Below, piece after piece: positions 14,458-22,681 of a stretch of DNA of 33,338 nt. Origin of the DNA: Streptomyces sp. RP5T. GTDB lineage: Bacteria > Actinomycetota > Actinomycetes > Streptomycetales > Streptomycetaceae. Below the pieces are notes generated by a model that saw nothing but the letters and a program-made list of their open reading frames with translations, had not been told where the DNA came from and searched no databases. Location of the stretch: assembly GCF_003933965.1 (NCBI RefSeq), contig NZ_RSAJ01000023.1, forward strand, positions 1 to 33,338. Direction: 5' to 3'. How positions within the stretch are numbered: position 1 is the stretch's first letter; each line of letters begins with the position of its first letter. The position numbers were made by a program, and so were the translations under genes.

Positions 14458-16838
14458 GCGGTCCGCAGGCTCCCGCCGCCGTCGCCGAGAACACTCCACG
14501 ACGCCGCCGGGTCACCGTACGGGGAGTGGTACAGGGCGTGGGTTTCAGGCCCTACCTCTACGGCCTTGCCACCGAACTCGCCCTGGCCGGACACGTGACC
14601 AACACCCCGGAGGGCGTCGTTGCGGAGGTCGAGGGCAGTGCCTCGGCCGTGGCCCGGTTCTGCGACCTGATCGCCGCCCAGGCACCGCCGCTGGCCCGCG
14701 TGGATTCCGTCCACCACTGGGAGCTGCCTCCCGCCGGCGGCACCGCGTTCACCATCCTCACCTCGCGCACCGGTGGACCGGCCCGCACTCTGGTCTCCCC
14801 CGACTCCGCCACCTGTGCCGACTGCCTCGCCGAGTTGGCAGCCCCGGCGGACCGGCGTTACCGGCACCCGTTCGTCAACTGCACTCACTGCGGCCCGCGC
14901 TTCACGATCGTCACCGGCGTGCCGTACGACCGGGCGAACACCACCATGGCCGGCTTCGCGATGTGCGCCGACTGTGCCCGGGAGTACGAGGATCCGGCCG
15001 ACCGCCGGTTCCACGCGCAGCCGATCGCCTGCCCGGCCTGCGGACCCCGTCTGCGGCTGGTCCTCGCCCAGGAGGCGCGGCTCGGGAATGTCGAGGGGGC
15101 GGACCCGGTCACCGAGGCCCGCGCGCTGCTGAAGCGGGGCGCGATCCTCGCCGTGAAGGGCCTGGGCGGATACCACCTGGCCTGCGATGCCATGAACCAG
15201 GAGGCGGTCTCCCTCCTGCGCCGGCGAAAGGCGCGCGGGGACAAGCCGTTCGCTGTCATGGCCAGGGCCGCGGACGACGTCCGTCACCTCGTCCGGCTGA
15301 GCCCGCAGGAGCGGAGCCTGCTCGAAGGCGGGGCCAGGCCGGTCGTCCTGATGAGGCGGCATCCGCACCCGTCGTACGCCCCCGGGGATCTCCGGCCCGC
15401 CGAAGCCGTGGCACCCGGCAGCCCCGACCTCGGCGTGATGCTGCCCTACACGCCCGTGCACCATCTGCTGCTCGGCCTGCCCGGCGACCCGGACGGCCCC
15501 GGGCTGCTCGTCATGACCAGCGGCAACCTGTCGGGTGAGCCGATCGTCACCGACGACAACGAGGCGCTGGAGCGACTGGCGCACCTGGCCGACGCCTGGC
15601 TCACGTACGACCGGCCGATCCACGTTCCGTGCGACGACTCCGTGGTCCGCGTCTGCGACGGGGAGCCACTGGTGATCCGCCGCTCGCGTGGCTACGCCCC
15701 GTTGCCGGTCTCCCTCCCGCTGCCCGTGCGGCCGGCCCTCGCCGTCGGCGGAGACCTGAAGAACGCCTTCTGTCTCGGGGCGGGCCGGCAGGCCTGGCTG
15801 TCGGCGCACATCGGCGACATGGACGACGTAGGCACACAGCGGGTCTTCGAGCGCGCGGTGGCGCAGTTGGAGTCCATCACCGGGGTGCGCCCCGAGACCC
15901 TGGTCTCCGACCGGCACCCTGGCTACCGCTCCGCCGGATGGGCCGACCGGAACGCGGCGCACCGGCCCGTCGTGCGCGTCCAGCACCATCACGCGCACAT
16001 CGCCGCCGTCATGGCCGAGCACGGACTGGACGGCACAAGGCCGGTGATCGGCGTCGCCTTCGACGGCACCGGCCACGGCGACGACGGCGCCGTGTGGGGC
16101 GGGGAGTTCCTGCTCGCGGACTACGACCGCTGCACCCGGTTCGGACATCTCGCGTATGTGCCACTGCCCGGTGGTGACGCCGCGGTGCGCCGGCCTTACC
16201 GCATGGCGCTGGCCCATCTGAGGGCGGCCGGAATCGACTGGTCCGACGACCTCGCCTGTACGACTGCCTGCCCGACCGACGAACTCCACGTACTGGGAAG
16301 GCAGTTGGAGCGCGACGTGAACTGTGTCCCCACGTCGAGCATGGGCCGGCTCTTCGACGCGGTGTCCTCTCTCGCCGGGGTGTGCCACCTGGCGGGGTAC
16401 GAGGCACAGGCCGCTGTCGAACTGGAAGGGGCGGCGCTGCACGCACCCGCCGACGACACCACCGCGTACGCCTTCGCGCTGCACGCGTCGGAGGGGAACC
16501 GGGACGGCGCCGTACGGGCCGATCCGGCACCCGTACTCGCGGCGATCGTCGCCGACCTGCGCGAGGGCGTCGAGCCGGCCCTCGTCGCCGCGCGCTTCCA
16601 CCGGGGCGTGACCGGCCTGGTGCACCGGATGTGCGCGCGGGCGCGAGAGCGGCACGGGTTGGACACGGTCGCCCTGACGGGAGGCGTGTTCGCCAACACG
16701 CTGCTCTCCTCGGCCTGTGCCGCCGCCCTGCGCGAGGACGGCTTCACGGTCCTGCGGCACCACCTGGTGCCGCCCAACGACGGTGGCCTGGCGCTGGGCC
16801 AACTGATGGTGGCCGCCCGCGCCACTGCCACCGACTGA
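14454..16838 (+). CDS. hypF: Carbamoyltransferase HypF
   Basis: Predicted 794 residues from GTG at 14454, overlapping the hypB stop. Domains in order: acylphosphatase (about 19-100, VQGVGFRPY), two zinc fingers (C121/C124/C143/C146 and C171/C174/C193/C196), a YrdC-like domain (KGLGGYHLACD, about 205-395), and a Kae1-like carbamoyltransferase domain with QHHHAHIAAVMAEHG and TGGVFANT. HypF activates carbamoyl phosphate with ATP and carbamoylates the C-terminal Cys of HypE to form the cyanide ligand. Full length, with no lost motifs. Confidence 0.97.
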   Translation: MSGPQAPAAVAENTPRRRRVTVRGVVQGVGFRPYLYGLATELALAGHVTNTPEGVVAEVEGSASAVARFCDLIAAQAPPLARVDSVHHWELPPAGGTAFTILTSRTGGPARTLVSPDSATCADCLAELAAPADRRYRHPFVNCTHCGPRFTIVTGVPYDRANTTMAGFAMCADCAREYEDPADRRFHAQPIACPACGPRLRLVLAQEARLGNVEGADPVTEARALLKRGAILAVKGLGGYHLACDAMNQEAVSLLRRRKARGDKPFAVMARAADDVRHLVRLSPQERSLLEGGARPVVLMRRHPHPSYAPGDLRPAEAVAPGSPDLGVMLPYTPVHHLLLGLPGDPDGPGLLVMTSGNLSGEPIVTDDNEALERLAHLADAWLTYDRPIHVPCDDSVVRVCDGEPLVIRRSRGYAPLPVSLPLPVRPALAVGGDLKNAFCLGAGRQAWLSAHIGDMDDVGTQRVFERAVAQLESITGVRPETLVSDRHPGYRSAGWADRNAAHRPVVRVQHHHAHIAAVMAEHGLDGTRPVIGVAFDGTGHGDDGAVWGGEFLLADYDRCTRFGHLAYVPLPGGDAAVRRPYRMALAHLRAAGIDWSDDLACTTACPTDELHVLGRQLERDVNCVPTSSMGRLFDAVSSLAGVCHLAGYEAQAAVELEGAALHAPADDTTAYAFALHASEGNRDGAVRADPAPVLAAIVADLREGVEPALVAARFHRGVTGLVHRMCARARERHGLDTVALTGGVFANTLLSSACAAALREDGFTVLRHHLVPPNDGGLALGQLMVAARATATD

Positions 16839-16870
16839 GCAAACGCGCGACCCACAGCGAGGAGAGGCTC

Positions 16871-17179
16871 ATGTGTCTGGCGGTACCCGGCAGAGTGCTG
16901 GACATCGAGGAACGGGACGGTACCCGGATGGCCACCGTCGACTTCGGCGGCGTGGTCAAGGAGGTGTGCCTTGAGTATCTGCCCGACCTCCAGGTCGGCG
17001 AGTACGCCATCGTCCACGTCGGGTTCGCCCTGCAGCGGCTGGACGAGGAGTCGGCGCGGCAGACACTCGAACTCTTCGCCGAACTCGGCCTGCTGCAGGA
17101 GGAGTTCGGCGACCCCTGGGAAATGGCGGCGGCGGAGGCGGTCGGATCGGAACCGGTGGAAGAGGTGCGCAACAAGTGA
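16871..17179 (+). CDS. hypC: HypC/HybG-family hydrogenase assembly chaperone
   Basis: Predicted 102 residues from ATG at 16871 (AGGAGAGG upstream). It starts MCLAVPGRV; Cys2 is essential in the family for binding HypD and the iron centre. [36 protein letters not shown] is the standard barrel, and the C-terminal 35 residues are an acidic extension longer than in E. coli HypC. It holds the Fe(CN)2CO fragment with HypD and then chaperones HhyL until protease cleavage. Its stop overlaps the hypD start. Confidence 0.95.
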   Translation: MCLAVPGRVLDIEERDGTRMATVDFGGVVKEVCLEYLPDLQVGEYAIVHVGFALQRLDEESARQTLELFAELGLLQEEFGDPWEMAAAEAVGSEPVEEVRNK

Positions 17180-18303
17180 AGTACATCGACGAGTTCCAGG
17201 ACCCGGAGCTGGCACGCCGGCTCCTCGACGACATCCACGCCACGGTGACCAGGCCATGGGCCCTGATGGAGGTGTGCGGAGGGCAGACGCACAGCATCAT
17301 CCGCCACGGCATCGACCAACTCCTGCCGGACAAGGTCGAGTTGATCCACGGACCCGGGTGTCCCGTGTGCGTGACACCGCTGGAGGTCATCGACAAGGCG
17401 CTGGAGATCGCCTCCCGACCGGAGGTGATCTTCTGTTCCTTCGGTGACATGCTGCGTGTGCCGGGCACCGGACGGGACCTGTTCCAGGTCCGCGGAGAGG
17501 GCGGTGACGTGCGCGTCGTCTACTCACCGCTCGACGCGCTGCGGATCGCCCAGCAGAACCCCGACCGCGAGGTGGTGTTCTTCGGGATCGGCTTCGAGAC
17601 GACCGCACCCCCCAACGCCATGACGGTCCATCAGGCCCGGAAGCTGGGCATCCCGAACTTCAGCATGCTGGTGTCCCACGTCCGTGTCCCGCCCGCCATC
17701 GAGGCCATCATGTCCTCGCCGAGCTGCCGGGTGCAGGGCTTCCTCGCGGCCGGCCATGTCTGCAGCGTGATGGGCATGGGGGAGTACCCGGAACTGGCGG
17801 AGCGCTTCCGGGTGCCGATCGTCGTGACGGGCTTCGAGCCACTGGACATCCTCGAAGGCGTGCGCCGTACCGTCCAGCAGCTGGAACGCGGTGAGCACAC
17901 CGTCGACAACGCCTACGCCCGTGCCGTTCGCGCGGAGGGCAACCCGGCAGCCCGGGCCATGCTGGAGGACGTCTTCGAGGTCACCGACCGCGCCTGGCGC
18001 GGCATCGGGGTGATCCCGCAGAGCGGCTGGCGGCTGGCACCGAAATACCGCGCCTACGACGCCGAGCACCGCTTCGCCGTCGAGGGCATCCGTACCCGGG
18101 AGCCGGCCGAGTGCCGCAGCGGAGAGGTCCTGCAGGGACTGCTCAAGCCGCACGAGTGCGAGGCCTTCGGCACTCTGTGCACGCCTCGGACGCCGCTGGG
18201 GGCCACCATGGTCTCCAGCGAGGGAGCCTGCGCCGCGTACTACCTCTACCGACGGCTGGACATGCCCGCCACCGAGGCCCAGGAGGCGACCCCCGTTGTC
18301 TGA
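17176..18303 (+). CDS. hypD: Hydrogenase formation protein HypD
   Basis: Predicted 375 residues from GTG at 17176, coupled to hypC. Visible motifs: [14 protein letters not shown] (C34), [11 protein letters not shown] (C62, C65), [23 protein letters not shown], and a C-terminal Cys-rich region ([29 protein letters not shown]) that binds the 4Fe-4S cluster. HypD with HypC is the scaffold on which iron receives CN and CO. Length is normal. The last eight bases overlap hypE. Confidence 0.97.
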   Translation: MKYIDEFQDPELARRLLDDIHATVTRPWALMEVCGGQTHSIIRHGIDQLLPDKVELIHGPGCPVCVTPLEVIDKALEIASRPEVIFCSFGDMLRVPGTGRDLFQVRGEGGDVRVVYSPLDALRIAQQNPDREVVFFGIGFETTAPPNAMTVHQARKLGIPNFSMLVSHVRVPPAIEAIMSSPSCRVQGFLAAGHVCSVMGMGEYPELAERFRVPIVVTGFEPLDILEGVRRTVQQLERGEHTVDNAYARAVRAEGNPAARAMLEDVFEVTDRAWRGIGVIPQSGWRLAPKYRAYDAEHRFAVEGIRTREPAECRSGEVLQGLLKPHECEAFGTLCTPRTPLGATMVSSEGACAAYYLYRRLDMPATEAQEATPVV

Positions 18304-19375
18304 CACCACCGATCTCCCCGCCCCCGCCCTGGACGTCGAGGCGTGGACGTGTCCGGCGCCCCTGCGGGACCGGCCCCGGGTCGTCATGGGCCACGGCGGC
18401 GGCGGAGTGCTCTCCGCCGAACTGGTCCAGCAGATCTTCGCTCCCGCTTTCGGGGGCGAGGTGCTCGCCCAAATGGGTGACGCCGCCGTCCTCTCCCTGG
18501 GCGGTGCCCGGCTGGCGTTCTCCACCGACTCCTACGTGGTGCGGCCGCTGTTCTTCCCCGGCGGCAGCATCGGAGACCTGGCGGTCAACGGCACCGTCAA
18601 CGACCTCGCCATGAGCGGCGCCCGCGCCGCCTACCTCTCCTGCGGATTCATCTTGGAGGAGGGCGTCGAGCTGGATGTGGTCACTCGGGTGTCCGAGGCT
18701 CTGGGGGCGGCCGCGCGCACCGCCGGTGTGGAGGTGGCCACCGGGGACACCAAGGTCGTGGAGGCCGGCCACGGCGACGGGATCTACATCAACACCGCGG
18801 GCATCGGTCTCGTCCCGGCGGGCGTCGATCTGCGCCCTCAGCGGGTCGTCCCCGGCGACGTCGTGATCGTCAGCGGCGCCATCGGCGTCCACGGGGTGGC
18901 GGTCATGAGCGTGCGCGAGGGACTGGAATTCGGAGTGGAGATCAAGAGCGACTGCGCGGCGCTAGGCGGCCTGGTCGACGCCATGCTCGCCGTCACACCG
19001 GATCTGCACGTCCTGCGCGACCCCACCCGGGGCGGCCTGGCCGCCTCGCTCAACGAGATCGCGCAGGCCTCCGGCACCGGGGTCGTCATCCAGGAACGCG
19101 ATGTCCCGGTCCCGCCGGCCGTGGCCAACGCCTGCGCCATTCTCGGACTGGACCCCATGTACATCGCCAACGAGGGCAAGCTGGTGGCCTTCGCCCCGCG
19201 CGAGCACGCCGACGCCGTCCTCGGGGCGATGCGCGCCCATCCTCTGGGCGCGGACTCCGTGATCATCGGTGAGGCCGTGGAGGAGCATCCCGGCATGGTC
19301 GTGGCACGGACCGGCCTGGGCGGGACAAGGGTGGTCGATCTGCCGATCGGGGAGCAACTTCCGCGGATCTGCTGA
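18296..19375 (+). CDS. hypE: Hydrogenase expression/formation protein HypE
   Basis: Predicted 359 residues. The start is taken as TTG at 18296, because AGGAGG lies at 18281-18286 and the product then begins [17 protein letters not shown]; it overlaps hypD by eight bases. The ATP-binding signature [46 protein letters not shown] and [16 protein letters not shown] are present. The protein ends PRIC, whose terminal Cys is carbamoylated by HypF and dehydrated to thiocyanate. This is the last gene of the hyp array and is followed by a hairpin. Confidence 0.96.
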   Translation: MSDTTDLPAPALDVEAWTCPAPLRDRPRVVMGHGGGGVLSAELVQQIFAPAFGGEVLAQMGDAAVLSLGGARLAFSTDSYVVRPLFFPGGSIGDLAVNGTVNDLAMSGARAAYLSCGFILEEGVELDVVTRVSEALGAAARTAGVEVATGDTKVVEAGHGDGIYINTAGIGLVPAGVDLRPQRVVPGDVVIVSGAIGVHGVAVMSVREGLEFGVEIKSDCAALGGLVDAMLAVTPDLHVLRDPTRGGLAASLNEIAQASGTGVVIQERDVPVPPAVANACAILGLDPMYIANEGKLVAFAPREHADAVLGAMRAHPLGADSVIIGEAVEEHPGMVVARTGLGGTRVVDLPIGEQLPRIC

Positions 19376-19402
19376 CAGGGGCGCCGTTCGCCGAGGACCT
19401 GC

Positions 19403-19446
19403 CGTCCGGGCCCGATCGGAGGGCTGATCCGGTCAGCGCCCGGACG
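19403..19446. terminator. Hairpin between convergent hypE and the 94-residue-protein gene
   Basis: CGTCCGGGC at 19403-19411 and GCCCGGACG at 19438-19446 are perfect 9-base arms separated by 26 bases. The right arm overlaps the stop region of the minus-strand gene ending at 19433. The site suits a bidirectional terminator closing the hydrogenase region. Confidence 0.55.
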
Positions 19447-19717
19447 ACGGATCCTGCGGGTCCACGCCGGTCTTGGCGGCAGCGTCCTTCGTGCCGCTGG
19501 GGCGCTGGGAGCGGCCCTTGGGCCCGGTGTCGCGCCTGCCCTTCTCGTCCGCGTCGCCGTACTCCTCGCCGCTTGCGCTCGGGCTCTCGACCGCGTCACC
19601 GGGGACGGACTTCGTCTCCTCGGCGGACTTCGTCCGGCCCGGACCGCGCTTGCCGGCGTGCTCGGCGCGGAAGGAGCGTTCGGCGCTCGGGTTGTCCTGC
19701 CGGCGGGTCTCGTCCAC
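19433..19717 (-). CDS. Small hydrophilic protein of unknown function
   Basis: Predicted 94 residues from GTG at 19717. Codons show the strong third-position G/C bias of real genes here. The product is very polar (MDETRRQDNPSAERSFRAEH, then Lys/Glu/Gly/Ser-rich to the end) with no Cys, no hydrophobic core and no membrane helix, so it is probably disordered. No clear ribosome site is seen before the GTG, and a short aldehyde dehydrogenase match begins 27 bases upstream. It could be a degraded or recently formed gene. Function unknown. Confidence 0.5.
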   Translation of the reverse strand: MDETRRQDNPSAERSFRAEHAGKRGPGRTKSAEETKSVPGDAVESPSASGEEYGDADEKGRRDTGPKGRSQRPSGTKDAAAKTGVDPQDPSSGR

Positions 19718-19743
19718 GTCGGGTGACCAGCCGTGATGTTCTC

Positions 19744-19771
19744 AGATTCTTGGTCTGCTGGTAGTGCACGC
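19744..19771 (-). repeat. Short second copy of the aldehyde dehydrogenase 3'-end sequence
   Basis: AGATTCTTGGTCTGCTGGTA (19744-19763) and the eight following bases match the intact dehydrogenase gene at 22722-22745 (23 of 24 bases) and the left remnant at 3326-3353 (24 of 28). On the minus strand it encodes HYQQTKNL, part of the conserved dehydrogenase C-terminus. All three copies have the same orientation. It lies at the right edge of the hydrogenase region in a stretch of lower GC content. Confidence 0.6.
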
Positions 19772-19881
19772 TCACTGTCGCCTCTGACCTGAGGCAAGGG
19801 TGGAATCATTACTCCCTGATCCGGCCTGATCCAGACGAAAGCCTGTGCTAACCGGGCTTCGAGCCGTTCATCCGAGGGCCT

Positions 19882-20664
19882 TCACATGACGACGACGGCG
19901 TTCTTCCCGCCGTCGACGGCGAGTGTTGCTCCGTTGACGTAGGACGCCTGGGGGGAGACGGGAAAACGGATGACGTTCGCGACCTCTTCGGGGTCTCCGC
20001 CGCGTCCGGCGGGCAGCGAGGCGAGATAGGTGCCGAACATGTCACGGATGTCTTGGTCCACGCGGGTGAGGATGAACCCGTGATCAACGGAGTTGACCCT
20101 GACGCCCCGGGGACCGTACTCGGCGGTCCATGACTTGGTCATCATGGACAATGCCGCTCTTGATGCCTGGAAGGCGCAGGTGCCGGACGCGGCCGTGATG
20201 GTACTGAGGCTGCCCACGTTCATGATGGCCCCGTGGCCGCGTTCGGCCATCGTGGGGGCGAAGGCGGCAGTCAGGAGGAACGGTGCCTTGGCGTGCACGT
20301 TGAACGCGGTGTCGAACATGGCCTCCGGGGTGGCTTCGGTCGGTGCGAAGCTGCCGCCGCAGGCGTTGTGGACCAGGACGTCGAGCGGGCCGTCGATGGC
20401 CTCGCGCACCTGGCCGATGAGGGTGCGCACCGCTGAGGGGTCGGCCAGGTCGGCGACCAGGTCGATCGCACGGCCGCCCGAGGACTCGATGCTGCGGCGG
20501 CATCCGGCGGCCCGGCCCTTGTCGCGGCCGGTGACGATGAGTGCGTATCCGTCCCGGGCCAGGCCCAGCGCCGTCGCCCGGCCGATCCCGCTCGGCGAAC
20601 CGGTCATCAGGGCCCACGACGTATCCGACGGAGAAGAGCCTGGACTGCTTACGTGAACTGACAT
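19882..20664 (-). CDS. SDR-family protein with altered catalytic residues
   Basis: Predicted 260 residues from ATG at 20664 (AAGGGGA upstream). The Rossmann fold is recognisable: TGSPSGIGRAT (cofactor loop, 21-31), ADLADPS, HNACGG (N100), N122, the catalytic-Ser region NVGSLS (S152) and ASYVNGATLAVDGG near the C-terminus. The active-site YxxxK is replaced: F165 stands for Tyr and R169 for Lys in CAFQASRAAL, and the usual PG after the motif is HG in SVDHGF. AGA and TTG codons, unusual in this genome, occur at this spot. It is probably an inactive or repurposed SDR, or a gene in early decay. Confidence 0.85.
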   Translation of the reverse strand: MSVHVSSPGSSPSDTSWALMTGSPSGIGRATALGLARDGYALIVTGRDKGRAAGCRRSIESSGGRAIDLVADLADPSAVRTLIGQVREAIDGPLDVLVHNACGGSFAPTEATPEAMFDTAFNVHAKAPFLLTAAFAPTMAERGHGAIMNVGSLSTITAASGTCAFQASRAALSMMTKSWTAEYGPRGVRVNSVDHGFILTRVDQDIRDMFGTYLASLPAGRGGDPEEVANVIRFPVSPQASYVNGATLAVDGGKNAVVVM

Positions 20665-20958
20665 TGTCGAGTCCCCTTACGTGGTCAAAAGGTCATGTGG
20701 GAGTCCGGGAGTCTCCTTCAACTGTCTGGACCTCCCGGCCTGACCCCGCACGGCACGCGCTCCGGTGACACGCCTCCACCACGACAACACGGGCGCGGCG
20801 CCCCGCCGGCTGCTTCGCCCGGGCGGATGCCGATGCCCGAACGGACCATCCCGTGGCGTGCCGCCGGTCGCCCGACACCTCTTACCGCTAGCTTGCTGCG
20901 CGCCGCCACCAAGCGGCACGGTTCCGGCACGGCCGGACGGTCCTGAGGAGAGGTCGGC
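20665..20958. other. Divergent intergenic region
   Basis: The region separates the minus-strand SDR gene from the plus-strand peptidase gene and must hold both promoters. I see no gene and no convincing -35/-10 pair; a small direct repeat (GGGAGTC) occurs near 20700. Confidence 0.4.
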
Positions 20959-22113
20959 ATGGTCTTCCCGAACACCCGCCTGCTGGCGATGGGATCGGTC
21001 TGCGCGGTCGCCGCTTCGTGTCTCGTACTCGGCGCCGAGACCTCCCAGGCCGCCGGGCGGACGAGGACCACGACGGCGGCCCCCGTGCCGGGTCCGTCGA
21101 ACGCCATCACCGACGTCCCCGGCATCCGGGTCGGTCAGGTGCAGTCCGTCCGCCCGCCCTACCTCACCGGATCGACCGTCGTCCACATGCCAAACAAGGC
21201 GATCGCCGGCGTCGACGTACGCGGCGGATCCCCCGGCACATGGACGACCGACACCCTGGACCCCGTCAACGCCAACCCCGGAGTCGACGCGATCGTCCTG
21301 ACCGGTGGCAGCGACTGGGGCCTGGACGTCGGCGTCGGCGCGATGCATTGGCTGGAGGACCGGAAAGGGGTCTCGCTCCCCATCGTGCCGGGAGCGGTGA
21401 TCTGGGACATCGGTCGAGGGGGCAGCGACCGGGCACGGCCGACCGCCTCCTGGGGATACCGGGCGATGGAGGCGGCCCAGGACGGCCCGGTGCGCCAGGG
21501 CACCGTGGGCGCCGGGACGGGAGCCCTCGCCGCGGCGAGCACCCTCAAAGGAGGCGTGGGGACGGCCAGCGTCACAATGGCCGACGGGACCGTCGTCGGG
21601 GCACTCGTCGTGGTCAATGCCCTCGGAAGCCCCGTGGACCCGAAGGACTGCACCCTGCTGGGAGCCGCACTGGGCATCGGCGACGAGTTCGCCGGACTGC
21701 GCAGGCCCTCCCGCGCGGAGTGTCGGCCGGCCCCGGGGACGCCACAGACCGGGGCGGACCGGGGCCGCAACACCACGATCGCGGTCGTCGCCACCAGCGC
21801 GGGGATGGACAACGCGGCGCTGACAAGGATGGCCGCCGCCGCCCAGGACGGACTGGCCCGGGCGCTCAACCCCTCGCACACCCTCTCCGACGGCGACACG
21901 ATCTTCTCCGTATCCACCGGCACCGGCCGCCGCCTGTCGAACGACGAGCCGGACGACACAGGCGCCCTCACCCGGATCGGCTCTGCGGCGGCCGACACCC
22001 TCTCCAGGGCCGTCGCGCACGCGATGCTGGAGGCCACGTCCGTGCGGCAGTACAAGAGCTACTGCGACACCTACCCCTCGGCCTGCGCGCACCTGCGGCG
22101 GAAGCAGCCGTAG
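20959..22113 (+). CDS. Secreted P1-family (DmpA/BapA-like) peptidase
   Basis: Predicted 384 residues from ATG at 20959 with GAGGAGAGG upstream. A Sec signal peptide is visible (hydrophobic about 8-27, probable cut near SQAAG). The P1 fold is shown by NAITDVPGIRVGQ, TGSTVVHMPNKAIAGVDVRGGSPGT, VDAIVLTGGSDWGLD and VGAGTGA. These enzymes (aminopeptidases/D-esterases, beta-peptidyl aminopeptidases) cut themselves to expose a Ser or Thr nucleophile. Here GRNTTIAVVATSAGMDNAAL makes T272 or T273 the candidate. A C-terminal extension with two Cys (YKSYCDTYPSACAHLRRK) may form a disulfide outside the cell. Substrate unknown. Confidence 0.88.
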   Translation: MVFPNTRLLAMGSVCAVAASCLVLGAETSQAAGRTRTTTAAPVPGPSNAITDVPGIRVGQVQSVRPPYLTGSTVVHMPNKAIAGVDVRGGSPGTWTTDTLDPVNANPGVDAIVLTGGSDWGLDVGVGAMHWLEDRKGVSLPIVPGAVIWDIGRGGSDRARPTASWGYRAMEAAQDGPVRQGTVGAGTGALAAASTLKGGVGTASVTMADGTVVGALVVVNALGSPVDPKDCTLLGAALGIGDEFAGLRRPSRAECRPAPGTPQTGADRGRNTTIAVVATSAGMDNAALTRMAAAAQDGLARALNPSHTLSDGDTIFSVSTGTGRRLSNDEPDDTGALTRIGSAAADTLSRAVAHAMLEATSVRQYKSYCDTYPSACAHLRRKQP

Positions 22114-22634
22114 CAGCCGCGGGGGGACGCACCCGGCACCGGGACGCGGCCGCCTGGTACGGCACGGCACCCCCGGCCGCCGCTACCGCGCTCGTCCGGC
22201 ACGGTCGGCCATACCGGCAAGACGCCCGATCACGCCGCCTGCGAGAGACAGGAGTTCCTGGCTCAGTGAGCGCCCGGCGGCGGCGAACTGGTCCGGGTGG
22301 AGGCCAGCGAAGGTGTTCCCGGACACGAGGACGGGCCGCCCTCAGACATGATCAGGCCGAAGCCGACCAGCGACAGCCCCAGGGCCCGCTGGGCACGCCG
22401 CACGAGCCGGGCGTGCTCCGGGGACCTGGGCGAACACGGTGCCAGCCAGTTCAGGATGGATCGGCAACCGCATCGCCTGGATGACCGACGGCGAGAACTG
22501 GCGCCGCGAGTGCGGACTTTCGCCGGGCGAACGCCAGTCGGGCAGGTGCCCCGGACGCCCGTATTCGCCAGCGACCAAACAGTGGGTACGCAGCGTGGAG
22601 TATCGCGTCACCGCGGAGTGTGACTTCCCGTGTC
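22114..22634. other. Gap without an intact gene, possibly decayed coding sequence
   Basis: No intact gene is supported. On the minus strand short protein-like stretches appear in different frames, for example RLPIHPELAGTVFAQVPG, then RRAQRALGLSLVGFGLIMS, then LHPDQFAAAGRSLSQELL. They could be pieces of a frameshifted old gene. The family is not recognisable and the reading may be a by-product of high GC content. Confidence 0.35.
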
Positions 22635-22671
22635 CGGTTGCCTGGAGCAGAACACAGCTTCCAGGCAACCG
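22635..22671 (-). terminator. Terminator hairpin of the aldehyde dehydrogenase gene
   Basis: CGGTTGCCTGGA at 22635-22646 pairs perfectly with TCCAGGCAACCG at 22660-22671, giving a 12-base stem and a 13-base loop. It begins 11 bases after the dehydrogenase stop in the direction of transcription, as expected of a terminator. No T-tract follows, which is common in Streptomyces. Confidence 0.7.
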
Positions 22672-22681
22672 ACTGCAGGCT

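Noticed and set aside
3286-19771. Idea that the dehydrogenase fragments are attL/attR of an integrative element
   Set aside because: No integrase, excisionase or conjugation gene lies between them, and the copies differ too much for recent site-specific recombination. Kept only as a rearrangement signature.
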